Positions 32,170-43,068 of a stretch of DNA of 64,000 bases are shown here, in pieces. Source of the DNA: Prochlorococcus sp. AG-355-J23 (GTDB lineage: Bacteria > Cyanobacteriota > Cyanobacteriia > PCC-6307 > Cyanobiaceae); assembly GCA_003278705.1 (NCBI GenBank), contig QCDR01000003.1:1-64000 (forward strand). Direction: 5' to 3'. Position numbers and translations under genes: made by a program. The stretch's first letter is position 1, and every line of letters starts with the position of its first letter. The notes beneath the pieces were generated by a model. That model worked only from the letters and a program-made list of their open reading frames with translations, was not told the DNA's origin and did no database searches.

Positions 32170-33072
32170 ATGCAAACTGACCTATCTGATTCATCTTTTT
32201 TCAATCATAAATCAGTTATGACAGATGAGATTATGGCCTCATTAGAGCATTACCCACTTATACATAACAATCAACTTAAGGGAATAGACGCAACTTTAGG
32301 CGGAGGCGGGCACTCTTATCATTTATTGAGAAAATATTCGGATTTAAATATAATTGGACTTGATCAAGATCCATTCGCAAGAAAATCAGCATTAAAAAAA
32401 CTTGATGAGTTTAAAAGTAGGATTGATATAAGGGCTTCAAATTTTGCGGATTTTGTACCAAAAGAAAAAGTTTCTTTTGTGATTGCAGATCTTGGAGTAA
32501 ATAGTAACCAACTTGATGACCCTAAAAGAGGATTTAGTTTCCAAAAAGATGGTCCGCTTGATATGCGCATGAATCCTTTGCTTGATGTTGATGCAGAGAA
32601 ATTAATTGAGGTTTTAAATGAAAAAGATCTAGCTAACCTAATCTATAAATATGGAGATGAGAGATTATCAAGAAAGATTGCTAGGAAAATAAAATTAGAT
32701 TTGAAGGAAAATGGAAAATATTCTGGGACAAAAGAGTTAGCTTACTCTATTGCAGGCTGCTTCCCACCAAAACAAAGATATAAAAAAATACATCCAGCAA
32801 CAAGAACATTTCAAGCACTAAGAATTGCTGTTAATAAAGAAATTGAAGTATTAGAAAAATTTTTGCAAGTTGTACCTGAATGGCTTTTGCCAGGGGGTAT
32901 TATTTCTGTTATTAGTTTTCATTCTCTTGAAGATAGGTTAGTTAAAAGTTGTTTTAAGAATGATCAAAGACTAAAAAACCTGACAAAAAAGCCAATAACT
33001 CCTTCCGAAGAAGAAGTCGAACTTAATAAAAGAGCTAGAAGTGGAAAATTAAGAATTGCTCAATTAAATTAA
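32170..33072 (+). CDS. rsmH: 16S rRNA (cytosine1402-N4)-methyltransferase RsmH
   Basis: HKSVMTDEIM, GIDATLGGGGHSYHLL, IADLGVNSNQLDDPKRGFSFQKDGPLDMRM. Confidence 0.97.
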   Translation: MQTDLSDSSFFNHKSVMTDEIMASLEHYPLIHNNQLKGIDATLGGGGHSYHLLRKYSDLNIIGLDQDPFARKSALKKLDEFKSRIDIRASNFADFVPKEKVSFVIADLGVNSNQLDDPKRGFSFQKDGPLDMRMNPLLDVDAEKLIEVLNEKDLANLIYKYGDERLSRKIARKIKLDLKENGKYSGTKELAYSIAGCFPPKQRYKKIHPATRTFQALRIAVNKEIEVLEKFLQVVPEWLLPGGIISVISFHSLEDRLVKSCFKNDQRLKNLTKKPITPSEEEVELNKRARSGKLRIAQLN

Positions 33073-33085
33073 AAGCCAATAATTT

Positions 33086-34231
33086 CTATCGTAATGATCT
33101 GATTGTATTTGTAAGAATATGAATTGCTTGTTTTATATCTTTTGAATTAGTACTTAATCCAATACTTAACCTTATTGAAGATTCTGCTTCTTTCAGAGAT
33201 CTACCTAAGGCTAGTAAAACATGAGATGGTTCACCATTACTACATGCAGATCCACTAGAACAAATTATTTCAGATTTTAAAAGTTTATGAAACCTTGCGC
33301 CGTTTAAATCCAATATAGTCAAGTTTAAATTGTGAGGTAATCTTTTTTCTATGGAGCCATTAATTAATAAACCAGAATTATTTTCTAACAAACCATCTAA
33401 AAGGGTATTTCTATGCAAAAGTAATTTCTCAGCATTATTTTTTTGATTAAAAACTGCTATCTCTATTGCTTTAGCAAAGCCAACTACTAGAGGAAGAGGT
33501 AATGTACCAGACCTGAGACCATATTCCTGACCTCCTCCAACAATTAAAGGCTCAAGATTCATTCCTTCATCAATCAAAAGAAGTCCTATCCCTTTAGGAC
33601 CATATATTTTGTGAGAACTCATCGTTATCATATTTACCTCTGATAAAAGATTGTCTAACTCGATATAACCTAAACATTGTGCAAAATCAGAGTGAAAAGT
33701 TATTCCTCGCGATTTACATATCTTTGAAATATTCTCTACAGGCTGGATAACTCCTATTTCGTTATTTGCCAACATAACACTCACCAGAAATGTATCTTCT
33801 CTTATATTTTTTTTGAATTTTTCTTCTGAAATTAAGCCATCTTTCTCAGGATTAATTTCTGTAACCATAAATCCCTCTTTTTTTAGTTGGTTTAGGGGCT
33901 CCAAAACAGCTTTATGCTCTGTTTTTAAGGTAATAATATGTCCATAATTTCCTGTTTTTTTATAGAAATTTCTAGCAAAACCTAATAAGGCTAAGTTATT
34001 AGATTCAGTTGCCCCGCTTGTAAAAATAACTTTTTTATTCTTAAGAAATAAAATTTGTTCTATTTTTTCTCTTGAGGCTTCCAATATCGCGCTTGCGTTA
34101 ATCCCCGCCAAATTAGATTTGCTTGCAGGGTTAGAAAATATCTCACTCCAAAAAGGTTTCATAGAATCAACAACATCTTTAGAGCAAGGAGTCGAAGATT
34201 GATAGTCTAGTAGTATGGGAGTTGATAGCAT
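33086..34231 (-). CDS. Cysteine desulfurase (NifS/IscS family)
   Basis: LDYQSSTPCSKDV, SGATESNNLALLG, SSHKIYGPKGIGLL, SSGSACSNGEPSHVLLALG. Confidence 0.95.
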   Translation of the reverse strand: MLSTPILLDYQSSTPCSKDVVDSMKPFWSEIFSNPASKSNLAGINASAILEASREKIEQILFLKNKKVIFTSGATESNNLALLGFARNFYKKTGNYGHIITLKTEHKAVLEPLNQLKKEGFMVTEINPEKDGLISEEKFKKNIREDTFLVSVMLANNEIGVIQPVENISKICKSRGITFHSDFAQCLGYIELDNLLSEVNMITMSSHKIYGPKGIGLLLIDEGMNLEPLIVGGGQEYGLRSGTLPLPLVVGFAKAIEIAVFNQKNNAEKLLLHRNTLLDGLLENNSGLLINGSIEKRLPHNLNLTILDLNGARFHKLLKSEIICSSGSACSNGEPSHVLLALGRSLKEAESSIRLSIGLSTNSKDIKQAIHILTNTIRSLR

Positions 34232-34289
34232 TATGTTTAGTATATAAAATTCTGTTTATTACTAGAAAATCAAATTTAAGAATTTTAAA

Positions 34290-35018
34290 ATGAATGAAAT
34301 TAATCAAATAAATAATGAACCGGTAAGAAAATCAAGAATTTTATTAGTTGATGATGAGCCTGGTTTAAGAACAGCTGTTAAAACATTTCTAGAAGACGAA
34401 GGCTTTGAAATATTTATTGCAGTTGATGGCGAGGATGGTTGGGAAAAAGCTCAAACAATTTTCCCCGATTTGATAATTAGCGATGTTATGATGCCACGAG
34501 CCAATGGTTATGATTTATTAGAAAAAATTAGAGAGGATGAAAAATTAGGAGGAACTCCAGTTATTTTTCTAACTGCAAAAGGAATGACCCTAGATAGAAC
34601 AGAAGGTTATCTTGCAGGAGTTGATGATTATATTTCCAAACCTTTCGATCCCGATGAATTAGCTGCAAGAGTTAAAAATGTAATCAACAGACAAGAACGA
34701 CTATTAAAAGAAGCGGCACGATTCGCAGATATTGACGTAAGCAAAATGGCAAAACAAATTACTGAAATAAAATCTATGCTCACAGACCAAAACCAGATTG
34801 ATCCAGTCGATAAAATAAATCTTCCTAGTTTTACTCCTAGAGAAGCAAGTGTGCTTCAACTAGTAGCAGAGGGACTGATGAACAAGGAAATTGCGAGACA
34901 GCTTGAAACATCTATTAGAAATGTTGAGAAATATGTAAGTAGACTTTTTATCAAGACAGGTACATCTAGCCGAACCGAATTAGTTCGTTATGCACTTGAA
35001 AATCATTTAGTAAAATGA
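34290..35018 (+). CDS. Two-component response regulator, receiver plus LuxR-type HTH (Ycf29-like)
   Basis: ILLVDDEPGLR, LIISDVMMPRANGYDLL, KPFDPDELAARV; FTPREASVLQLVAEGLMNKEIARQLETSIRNVEKYVSRLFIKTGTSSRTELV. Confidence 0.92.
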   Translation: MNEINQINNEPVRKSRILLVDDEPGLRTAVKTFLEDEGFEIFIAVDGEDGWEKAQTIFPDLIISDVMMPRANGYDLLEKIREDEKLGGTPVIFLTAKGMTLDRTEGYLAGVDDYISKPFDPDELAARVKNVINRQERLLKEAARFADIDVSKMAKQITEIKSMLTDQNQIDPVDKINLPSFTPREASVLQLVAEGLMNKEIARQLETSIRNVEKYVSRLFIKTGTSSRTELVRYALENHLVK

Positions 35019-35022
35019 ACTA

Positions 35023-35721
35023 TTAAATTTTTTCGAATTCAATTAGTTTTGAAAAATAAAAAGGAGCTTGATTTAATTTCTTTTTAACCACTTTAAATCC
35101 TTTTTCTTTAGCAGCATTAATAATACCCTTTTCTTTCAATGTATATGCTCTTGTAGTTTTACTTGGCCCAGGAAATAATTTCCCAATATTTTTTAGAACA
35201 GCAAGAACTGGAGTATAAGGAGCAAAGCTAACGATTAGTTTTTCTTTGCTTAAATCGCATAGATGTTGAACCATTTCTTCTGCGACCGGTTGAGGATAAT
35301 GAATAAATACATCCAAACAAACTACAACATCAAATAATCCTTTTAATTTTTCCAGATCACTGACTTCATATTTGATTTTACCTTGATTCAAACCTAATTC
35401 ATTAATGCGTTTCTTTGTTTCTTTAATCATTTCAGAAGAAATATCGCTCACCTGTAGTTCTTTTATACCAAGTCTTAGTAAAGGTATGGAAAGACTTCCT
35501 ACACCACAGCCTGCATCACAATAACTTTTTTTTGTTAGTTCAGGATAATTTTTGATATACGAGACTACATCATCTACAGTTTTTTGATGACCTTTCCTAA
35601 TATTTTTCTGAACTGTATTAATTTCATCAGATTTGCTATAAATTTTATTCCATCTTTCAAAGCCAGTACCATTAAAATACTCCCTAACTTCACTTTTTTC
35701 GATAATTTTATTTGACGTCAT
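35023..35721 (-). CDS. chlM: Magnesium-protoporphyrin O-methyltransferase
   Basis: EYFNGTGFERWNKIYS, DAGCGVGSLSIPL, ARAYTLKEKGI-like segment, SAM methyltransferase fold. Confidence 0.93.
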   Translation of the reverse strand: MTSNKIIEKSEVREYFNGTGFERWNKIYSKSDEINTVQKNIRKGHQKTVDDVVSYIKNYPELTKKSYCDAGCGVGSLSIPLLRLGIKELQVSDISSEMIKETKKRINELGLNQGKIKYEVSDLEKLKGLFDVVVCLDVFIHYPQPVAEEMVQHLCDLSKEKLIVSFAPYTPVLAVLKNIGKLFPGPSKTTRAYTLKEKGIINAAKEKGFKVVKKKLNQAPFYFSKLIEFEKI

Positions 35722-35810
35722 AATATTCTTTGAAAATTTATTCTTTTTATACTAACTAACTGGCGCCAAATTAATTGCACGCCATTATAGGAAAGAATTG
35801 ATTTGTTATT

Positions 35811-36347
35811 TTGTCAGAATTGAATTCTAAAGATATTTATAAAATTGCTGTCGTGATGGGTAGTGATTCAGATCTTAAAACATTGAAACCAGCTATTGAT
35901 ATTTTAAAAGAATTTGGAATAAAAACTGAAGTTTGTATACTTTCTGCTCATCGAACACCTATTGAAATGATGGAATATGCAAAAAATGCAGAATCAGAAA
36001 ACATAAAAGTAATAATTGCCGGTGCTGGTGGTGCTGCTCATCTTCCAGGAATGCTGGCATCCATAACTTGTATTCCTATTATCGGAGTACCAGTAGAGAG
36101 TAAGACACTTAAGGGGATTGATTCTCTTTTATCAATCGTTCAAATGCCCGCTGGGATTCCAGTTGCAACAGTTGCAATTAATGGAGCTCAGAATGCTGGA
36201 TTATTAGCAATAGAGATGATCAGTTTATTTGATGCATCCATAAAGAAAACTTTAAAAGAATTCAGAGAAAATCTACATACACAGGTAAGAACTAAAAATA
36301 GTAAGTTATCAACTATTGGACCTGACAATTATCTTCAAAATAAATGA
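35811..36347 (+). CDS. purE: N5-carboxyaminoimidazole ribonucleotide mutase
   Basis: AVVMGSDSDLKTLKPA, SAHRTP, AGAGGAAHLPGMLAS, QMPAGIPVATVAI. TTG start. Confidence 0.96.
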   Translation: MSELNSKDIYKIAVVMGSDSDLKTLKPAIDILKEFGIKTEVCILSAHRTPIEMMEYAKNAESENIKVIIAGAGGAAHLPGMLASITCIPIIGVPVESKTLKGIDSLLSIVQMPAGIPVATVAINGAQNAGLLAIEMISLFDASIKKTLKEFRENLHTQVRTKNSKLSTIGPDNYLQNK

Positions 36348-36361
36348 AGTAATATTTTTTA

Positions 36362-37000
36362 TTAGGCCTTTTTAAGAAAGTTTTCTTTTTTAAGGTAGTT
36401 AATAACTTTCTCAACGGAATCATTTAAATCTAACGAACCTGTATCAACAACAATTTCGGGATTATGAGGAGCTTCATATGGACTAGAAATCCCTGTAAAT
36501 TCCTTAATTTCTCCCAAACGAGCTTTCTTATAAAGACCTTTAGTATCCCTATTCTCACAAACTGTGATATCTGCAGCACAATAAACTTCAATAAAATCTT
36601 TAGATCCAATAATTTTTCTGACTTTATCTCTATCGCTAATAAATGGTGAAACGAATGCTGTAATAGTTATTATCCCAGCATTCATAAATAGATTCGCAAC
36701 TTCTCCAATTCTTCTTATATTTTCTTCTCTATCTTCATCCGAAAACCCAAGATCTTTGCATAAACCGTGTCTAATATTATCTCCATCCAACACGTAAGTC
36801 GAAAAACCATCTAAGTGTAAAACTTCATTTAAAGCGTTAGCTAAAGTACTTTTACCAGAGCCAGATAAACCTGTAAACCATATAACCATACCTTTATGAC
36901 CTCTCATTTTCTCTAACTTTTCTCTATCAATAGTTAAATTGTGCCACTTTATATTGGTTGACTTTGTTTGATCTTGTTCTTTCATTGTTTGGACTATCAA
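36362..37000 (-). CDS. cysC: Adenylylsulfate kinase
   Basis: VIWFTGLSGSGKSTLANAL, VLDGDNIRHGLCKDLGFSDEDREENIRRIGEVANLF. Confidence 0.97.
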   Translation of the reverse strand: MIVQTMKEQDQTKSTNIKWHNLTIDREKLEKMRGHKGMVIWFTGLSGSGKSTLANALNEVLHLDGFSTYVLDGDNIRHGLCKDLGFSDEDREENIRRIGEVANLFMNAGIITITAFVSPFISDRDKVRKIIGSKDFIEVYCAADITVCENRDTKGLYKKARLGEIKEFTGISSPYEAPHNPEIVVDTGSLDLNDSVEKVINYLKKENFLKKA

Positions 37001-37027
37001 AATTAAAAACCTATCCTAACCCTTGCT

Positions 37028-37348
37028 TCATAAATTATGAAATCCCTCTTTACGAAGAAACTCAATTGATTTCGATACCATATCACCCTGTAACTGGATA
37101 TTTCTATCAATCAATGTTCCTCCACTCCCACAAAAAACTTTAATTTTTTTAAGTAATTCTTTTAATAAGATTTCATCCTCAGCGCCTAAACCTCGAATTA
37201 AAGTTACAGTCTTTCCCTTTTTACCTTTTTTTTGTTTTGAAATATTTATTTTTAATTTTTTATTAACAATATCTACTTTAGCTGTTTCTTCTGATTTTTT
37301 TTCTTGATTATCAAATTCGATCCAATTCTTTTTTCCCATTATTTTCAA
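37028..37348 (-). CDS. SUI1/eIF1-like translation factor (YciH family)
   Basis: KKGKTVTLIRGLGAEDEILLKELLKKIKVFCGSGGTL, characteristic SUI1 core. Confidence 0.9.
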   Translation of the reverse strand: MKIMGKKNWIEFDNQEKKSEETAKVDIVNKKLKINISKQKKGKKGKTVTLIRGLGAEDEILLKELLKKIKVFCGSGGTLIDRNIQLQGDMVSKSIEFLRKEGFHNL

Positions 37349-37387
37349 TATAATCTATAGTTAGTTAATACTTATTCTATAGAAAAA

Positions 37388-38632
37388 GTGGTAAGTACAT
37401 TTTCTCGCAAAGATCAGAACTATAAAAATGACGATTTAAATCAACCCTCTAAAGAGGGAAGATTTGGAAAATATGGTGGTCAATATGTTCCTGAAACGCT
37501 AATGCCTGCTCTTTTTGAGCTTGAAACAGCTGCATCTAATGCATGGAAAGATAAACTTTTTGTAGAAGAATTAAATCATCTCCTTAAGACTTATGTAGGA
37601 AGAGAAACACCACTTTATGAAGCCAAAAGACTTACTGAACATTACAAAACTAAACAAGCAACTCCTAGAATATGGCTTAAAAGGGAAGATTTAAATCATA
37701 CTGGGGCTCACAAAATTAATAATGCCCTCGGACAAGCTTTACTTGCAATAAGAATGGGCAAAAAAAGAATAATTGCAGAAACTGGAGCAGGTCAGCACGG
37801 AGTTGCTACTGCTACTGTTTGTGCGAGATTTGGCTTGAAATGTATTATCTACATGGGTGCTGAAGATATAAAAAGGCAATCCCTTAACGTTTTCAGAATG
37901 AAACTTCTAGGAGCTGAAGTTAAAGTTGTAAATTCTGGAACTGCAACACTTAAGGATGCCACTAGTGAAGCCATTAGAGATTGGGTTTCTAATGTCGAAA
38001 CCACACACTACATTTTAGGATCTGTTGCCGGCCCACACCCTTTCCCAAAGATTGTGCGAGATTTTCATGCAGTTATAGGTGAAGAAACTAAAAAACAATG
38101 TTTAGAATCATTTGGATCTTTTCCCGATATTTTGCTTGCTTGTGTAGGTGGGGGATCAAATGCAATGGGGCTTTTCCATCCTTTTGTTAAAGAAACTTCT
38201 GTGCGTCTTATTGGAGTTGAAGCCGCAGGAAGCGGAGTTGATACTGACAAACATGCTGCCACAATCACTAAAGGTTCAGTTGGAATTTTGCATGGATCAA
38301 TGAGTCTTCTCTTGCAAGATGATAATGGTCAAGTACAAGAAGCTCACTCAATAAGTGCAGGTTTAGATTACCCTGGAGTAGGACCTGAACATAGCCATTT
38401 AAAAGATATAGGTAGAGCAGAATATGGATCAGTCACAGATCAAGAAGCTTTAGACGCTTTAAAACTTGTTAGTGAACTAGAAGGAATTATTCCTGCACTT
38501 GAAACTTCCCATGCCTTTGCTTGGTTAGATAAATTATGCCCTACTCTTGAAAAAGATACTCATATAGTTATCAATTGCTCTGGAAGAGGCGACAAAGATG
38601 TTAATACTGTTGCATCTTCATTAGATATTTAA
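37388..38632 (+). CDS. trpB: Tryptophan synthase beta chain
   Basis: [53 protein letters not shown] start. Confidence 0.99.
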   Translation: MVSTFSRKDQNYKNDDLNQPSKEGRFGKYGGQYVPETLMPALFELETAASNAWKDKLFVEELNHLLKTYVGRETPLYEAKRLTEHYKTKQATPRIWLKREDLNHTGAHKINNALGQALLAIRMGKKRIIAETGAGQHGVATATVCARFGLKCIIYMGAEDIKRQSLNVFRMKLLGAEVKVVNSGTATLKDATSEAIRDWVSNVETTHYILGSVAGPHPFPKIVRDFHAVIGEETKKQCLESFGSFPDILLACVGGGSNAMGLFHPFVKETSVRLIGVEAAGSGVDTDKHAATITKGSVGILHGSMSLLLQDDNGQVQEAHSISAGLDYPGVGPEHSHLKDIGRAEYGSVTDQEALDALKLVSELEGIIPALETSHAFAWLDKLCPTLEKDTHIVINCSGRGDKDVNTVASSLDI

Positions 38633-38651
38633 TCAATACCTTGGTATTGAT
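38632..38651. terminator. Inverted repeat at the trpB / rhodanese convergent junction (possible bidirectional terminator)
   Basis: ATCAATACC(38632-38640)-TT-GGTATTGAT(38643-38651), starting at the last base of the trpB stop codon. Confidence 0.45.
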
Positions 38652-38983
38652 GGGTCAATATATCTACTCCATCCATCAATACCCTCCTCCAAATTCCATA
38701 TTTCGCTCACAATATTATTATCCAAGCACCATTGAGAAAAGTTATAACTTCTTATTCCTGCATGACAGGTAACTACAATTTCTCTACCTAATAAACCAGC
38801 AAATATTTCTTCAACATATTCAGATGTAACTTTACTAATTGGTATATGTAAAAATTCTTTTGGGAAACGAGCCAGTTCAAGCTCTGACTGCTCTCTTACA
38901 TCAATCAAGACTGGATCTTCTTTCTCAGAATTAAACCAATCATTTAGACTAGAAGCATTTATAGATTTTGGATAACTTCCCAA
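38633..38983 (-). CDS. Rhodanese-like domain protein
   Basis: PVLIDVREQSELELARFPKEFLHIPIS..IVVTCHAGIRSYNFSQWCLDN. Confidence 0.92.
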   Translation of the reverse strand: MGSYPKSINASSLNDWFNSEKEDPVLIDVREQSELELARFPKEFLHIPISKVTSEYVEEIFAGLLGREIVVTCHAGIRSYNFSQWCLDNNIVSEIWNLEEGIDGWSRYIDPSIPRY

Positions 38984-39066
38984 TTTATAGGATAAATTAT
39001 GTGTTATTTACAATTTAATAAATTAAGTTGCAGTAGGAAGTTTATTGTTAAAAATAAAAATAAACA

Positions 39067-40533
39067 TTGATAATGAAACTTAGAGTAATAGCAATAATCC
39101 TATTATTATCTTTATTACTTTTTTTTGGTTTTAAAAAAGTTTCTACTAATAAAAATAAGGAACAAAGTACAAATATTGAGCAACTAAATATCTTAAAATA
39201 TGCACCTGAAAACAATAAATTATTATTTATTTCAAATTTAGATAATTTTAATATCGTTAATAATAATGAAAAGGATAAAAATCCAACAAATAAAGATAAC
39301 TTTTTTTTAATAAAAGACTCTATATTAGATTACTTAGGAATAGATCTAGACAACAATAAATTAGACGATATCTATAATAACGAACTTATAATCTCAACTT
39401 TTGAAAATAATAAAAAGCTTGAAGATGATATTTTGATTGTTTTTAAAATTAAGCCAGAAAAAACAATAGATGATTTATTAAATTTGCCTAATAAAATAGA
39501 TCAGATTGATGAGATAATTTCAATTAATAGAGAAAACAAAATAAATTTTCTTAACTATATATACCGAACCGACGATAATTATATAATTGCTTCATCAGAT
39601 AAAAAATTAATCAAAAATAGTATTAACTCTAGTAATGATTTTAAAGAAAAAAAATTTCAATATGAGGGAGAACTTGTTGGACTGAACAATGAAAAAAATA
39701 TATTATTCACAAATAAATTTTTGGAAAGTAAATTTTTTAATAAAGAAATTTTTCCTGAGAATAATGGGGATAAAATTGCTACAATTTTTGACTTTAAAAA
39801 TAAGCAACTAATTTTAAAATCATATTTACTAAATAATAAAAAAAACATTGATATTCTTACTTACGAAAAGTTAATGAATAAAAAGAATGGTAATGAAGAT
39901 AATCCTGAAAATTTAATTTTTTGTGATATGAAAAATTTTGACAAACATCTTAATCCCTTAATAAATGATTTTCAACTAAGTTTTTTTGAAGAGTTTAATC
40001 AAAATAATAATCAAAACATTTTAATTCTCAATTCAAATAAAGATTGGCTTATTACGTTTGAAAAAAATAATGAAGATCAATTTGATTTAAGTGCTTTGAA
40101 AAAGCTAAAAGATTTCAACAAATATACTTTGAAACAAAATGAAGATATTTATACTATGTATTCCAAAGATATTCTTGAAGAAAAAGACGATGTTATAAAA
40201 CAATTATCTTTTGAAAATATCTATTCGATAGAATCAAAAGGTTTACAAATCATAAGTAATAATTTAATTGATGGTAAAGAATTTGAGAAAATATCAAAAA
40301 AATTTTTTAACCTAAAAAGTAATAAAGATAAATCTGCTTTTCTTTATTCAAAAGTTGATATCAAAGATGGTAATTCTAATAAAATTGAATATTTACCTGA
40401 TTTGGAAGATCTTAATTTTCTCATTAAAAATATTTTAAAAATATCAAATGAAGAATCGCTGGAAATCATAAGTCAGTCTATTCCTGAAAAAAATCCAATT
40501 ATTTACAGAGAAACAATATTAAACATTCTTTAA
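39067..40533 (+). CDS. DUF3352-like membrane-anchored hypothetical protein, Asn/Lys/Asp-rich
   Basis: N-terminal hydrophobic anchor (VIAIILLLSLLLFFGF), KYAPENNKLLFISNLD; 488-aa ORF. Confidence 0.8.
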   Translation: MIMKLRVIAIILLLSLLLFFGFKKVSTNKNKEQSTNIEQLNILKYAPENNKLLFISNLDNFNIVNNNEKDKNPTNKDNFFLIKDSILDYLGIDLDNNKLDDIYNNELIISTFENNKKLEDDILIVFKIKPEKTIDDLLNLPNKIDQIDEIISINRENKINFLNYIYRTDDNYIIASSDKKLIKNSINSSNDFKEKKFQYEGELVGLNNEKNILFTNKFLESKFFNKEIFPENNGDKIATIFDFKNKQLILKSYLLNNKKNIDILTYEKLMNKKNGNEDNPENLIFCDMKNFDKHLNPLINDFQLSFFEEFNQNNNQNILILNSNKDWLITFEKNNEDQFDLSALKKLKDFNKYTLKQNEDIYTMYSKDILEEKDDVIKQLSFENIYSIESKGLQIISNNLIDGKEFEKISKKFFNLKSNKDKSAFLYSKVDIKDGNSNKIEYLPDLEDLNFLIKNILKISNEESLEIISQSIPEKNPIIYRETILNIL

Positions 40534-40660
40534 ATTAAATTTATTCAAACAAGCTTCCAAAAACATTCATTTTAATTTTTTGCGAAGTTAATATCTTGTG
40601 GTTAATTAAAAATTATTTGACTATCTTTAATCTATAAGTATTTGATATTGTATTAAGCAA

Positions 40661-41806
40661 TTGGATAGTAACAAACTAATTTTAAAACCAGGATTAGAGG
40701 GTGTCCCAGTTACTAATTCATCCATATGTGATATTGACGGCAACAAAGGTAAATTATTGTATAGAGGCTATTCCATTGAGGAACTATCCAAAAAAAGCAG
40801 TTTTTTAGAAACCGCTTACCTATTGATTTGGGGTGAATTGCCCACAGCTATTCAACTAAGAGATTTCGAGCAAGAAGTTCAGATGCATAGAAGGTTAAGT
40901 TTTAGAGTTAGAGATATGATGAAATGTTTCCCTGCAACTGGTCATCCTATGGATGCTCTTCAATCTAGTGCAGCTTCTTTGGGGCTCTTCTATTCGCGTA
41001 GAGCAATAGATGATCCTAATTACATCTACAACGCAGTAATAAGACTAATAGCAAAAATACCCACAATGATTGCAGCGTTCCAACTTATTAGAAAAGGACA
41101 AGACCCAATTCAACCTAGAGATGATCTAACTTACTCATCAAATTTTCTTTACATGTTGACTGAAAAAGAACAAGATCCTATAGCCGCAAAAGTTTTTGAT
41201 AGGTGTTTAATTCTACATGCCGAACATAGTTTAAACGCCAGTACATTTAGCGCTAGAGTTACTGCAAGCACTCTTACAGACCCATATGCTGTCATCGCCT
41301 CTGCAGTAGGAACACTTGCTGGCCCACTGCATGGAGGAGCAAATGAGGATGTGATTGCAATGTTAGAAGAGATTAAAACTCCAGAAAATGCTGGGTCTTT
41401 TTTAGATAAGGCAATAAAAAATAAAAATAAGATAATGGGCTTCGGCCACAGAGAATATAAAGTCAAAGATCCAAGAGCAATAATTCTTCAAAAACTGGCA
41501 GAAGAGCTTTTCATTAGATTTGGAGCAGATGAAATGTATGAAGTTGCTAAATCACTTGAGGCAGAGGCAATACCAAGACTAGGTCCTAAGGGTATATTCC
41601 CTAACGTGGACTTTTATTCTGGTCTTGTTTATAGAAAACTTGGTATTCCTCGTGATTTATTTACTCCAATTTTTGCCATATCTAGAGTGGCTGGTTGGTT
41701 AGCTCATTGGAGAGAGCAACTTGGAGCAAATAGAATTTTCAGACCATCGCAAATATACACGGGTTCAGCACCAAGAGATTGGATCAGCCTAGAAAACAGA
41801 GAATAA
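40661..41806 (+). CDS. gltA: Citrate synthase
   Basis: GKLLYRGYSIEELS, LHAEHSLNASTFSARVTAST, AGPLHGGANEDVI, MGFGHREYKVKDPRA. TTG start. Confidence 0.97.
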   Translation: MDSNKLILKPGLEGVPVTNSSICDIDGNKGKLLYRGYSIEELSKKSSFLETAYLLIWGELPTAIQLRDFEQEVQMHRRLSFRVRDMMKCFPATGHPMDALQSSAASLGLFYSRRAIDDPNYIYNAVIRLIAKIPTMIAAFQLIRKGQDPIQPRDDLTYSSNFLYMLTEKEQDPIAAKVFDRCLILHAEHSLNASTFSARVTASTLTDPYAVIASAVGTLAGPLHGGANEDVIAMLEEIKTPENAGSFLDKAIKNKNKIMGFGHREYKVKDPRAIILQKLAEELFIRFGADEMYEVAKSLEAEAIPRLGPKGIFPNVDFYSGLVYRKLGIPRDLFTPIFAISRVAGWLAHWREQLGANRIFRPSQIYTGSAPRDWISLENRE

Positions 41807-41881
41807 TATTTGCAGCTTTTCATAAAAAACACACATATTGTTTGTGAAGAGTTAATCTATTAAATAAATAACATAAAAATT

Positions 41882-43000
41882 TTGGAATACAGATTAGATC
41901 TCGAATATAGTTTTAATGAATTCTTAAAGGGTTTTGGCCTTTCCAGCGAAATCGCTCATATAATTTGGCTCCCTCTCCCTATGCTTTTGGTTTTGGTGGC
42001 GGCAGTAGTTGGAGTGTTAGTAACAGTTTGGCTTGAAAGAAAAATATCTGCTGCTGCTCAACAAAGAATAGGTCCCGAATATGCAGGAGCGCTTGGCGTC
42101 CTTCAACCAATTGCAGATGGTCTTAAGTTACTTGTAAAAGAGGATATTATTCCTGCTAAAGCAGATGGAATTCTCTTCACTGCAGGACCTATTTTAGTTC
42201 TTGTTCCAGTGATTCTGTCCTGGCTAATTGTTCCTTTTGGACAAAACCTTTTAATAAGTAACGTTGGTATTGGAATTTTCCTATGGATCGCTTTAAGCAG
42301 TATCCAGCCAATTGGACTTCTCATGAGCGGATATGCATCAAATAATAAGTATTCTTTATTAGGAGGTTTAAGAGCAGCAGCTCAATCAATAAGTTATGAA
42401 ATTCCTCTAGCTTTATCTGTACTGGCTATCGTTCTAATGACAAATTCTCTAAGCACTATTGACATTGTCAACCAACAAAGTGGTGCTGGAATACTAAGTT
42501 GGAATATATGGCGACAACCAGTTGGTTTTATAGTCTTTTGGATTTGTGCTCTTGCAGAATGTGAGAGACTTCCATTTGACTTGCCTGAAGCTGAAGAAGA
42601 ATTAGTTGCAGGATATCAAACTGAATATGCAGGGATGAAATTCGCATTGTTCTATCTTGGCAGTTACATTAATTTAATCCTTTCAGCTTTATTGGTATCA
42701 ATACTTTATTTAGGAGGATGGGGTTTTCCTATTCCAGTTGAATTAATAGCTAAATTTCTAAACCTACCAATTAATGCACCTTTCATACAAGTTTTCACTG
42801 CATCAATAGGAATTGTAATGACTGTATTAAAAGCGTATCTTTTAGTTTTCATTGCAATATTATTGCGTTGGACAACTCCTAGAGTAAGAATAGATCAACT
42901 ATTAGATCTAGGATGGAAGTTTCTTCTTCCAATTTCTCTTGCTAATCTTTTGATAACTGCAGGATTAAAACTCGCTTTTCCTCAATTCTTTGGTGGTTAA
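41882..43000 (+). CDS. ndhA: NAD(P)H-quinone oxidoreductase subunit 1
   Basis: [45 protein letters not shown] start. Confidence 0.98.
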   Translation: MEYRLDLEYSFNEFLKGFGLSSEIAHIIWLPLPMLLVLVAAVVGVLVTVWLERKISAAAQQRIGPEYAGALGVLQPIADGLKLLVKEDIIPAKADGILFTAGPILVLVPVILSWLIVPFGQNLLISNVGIGIFLWIALSSIQPIGLLMSGYASNNKYSLLGGLRAAAQSISYEIPLALSVLAIVLMTNSLSTIDIVNQQSGAGILSWNIWRQPVGFIVFWICALAECERLPFDLPEAEEELVAGYQTEYAGMKFALFYLGSYINLILSALLVSILYLGGWGFPIPVELIAKFLNLPINAPFIQVFTASIGIVMTVLKAYLLVFIAILLRWTTPRVRIDQLLDLGWKFLLPISLANLLITAGLKLAFPQFFGG

Positions 43001-43068
43001 ACTTAAGTAAAAATACTTAAATTGAAAATTAATCCACTAAAATAAAATAACTAAGTAAATTCTTCAAA

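Noticed and set aside
41149-41466. 105-aa minus ORF antisense to gltA
   Set aside because: Complement of conserved citrate synthase coding sequence; no independent evidence.
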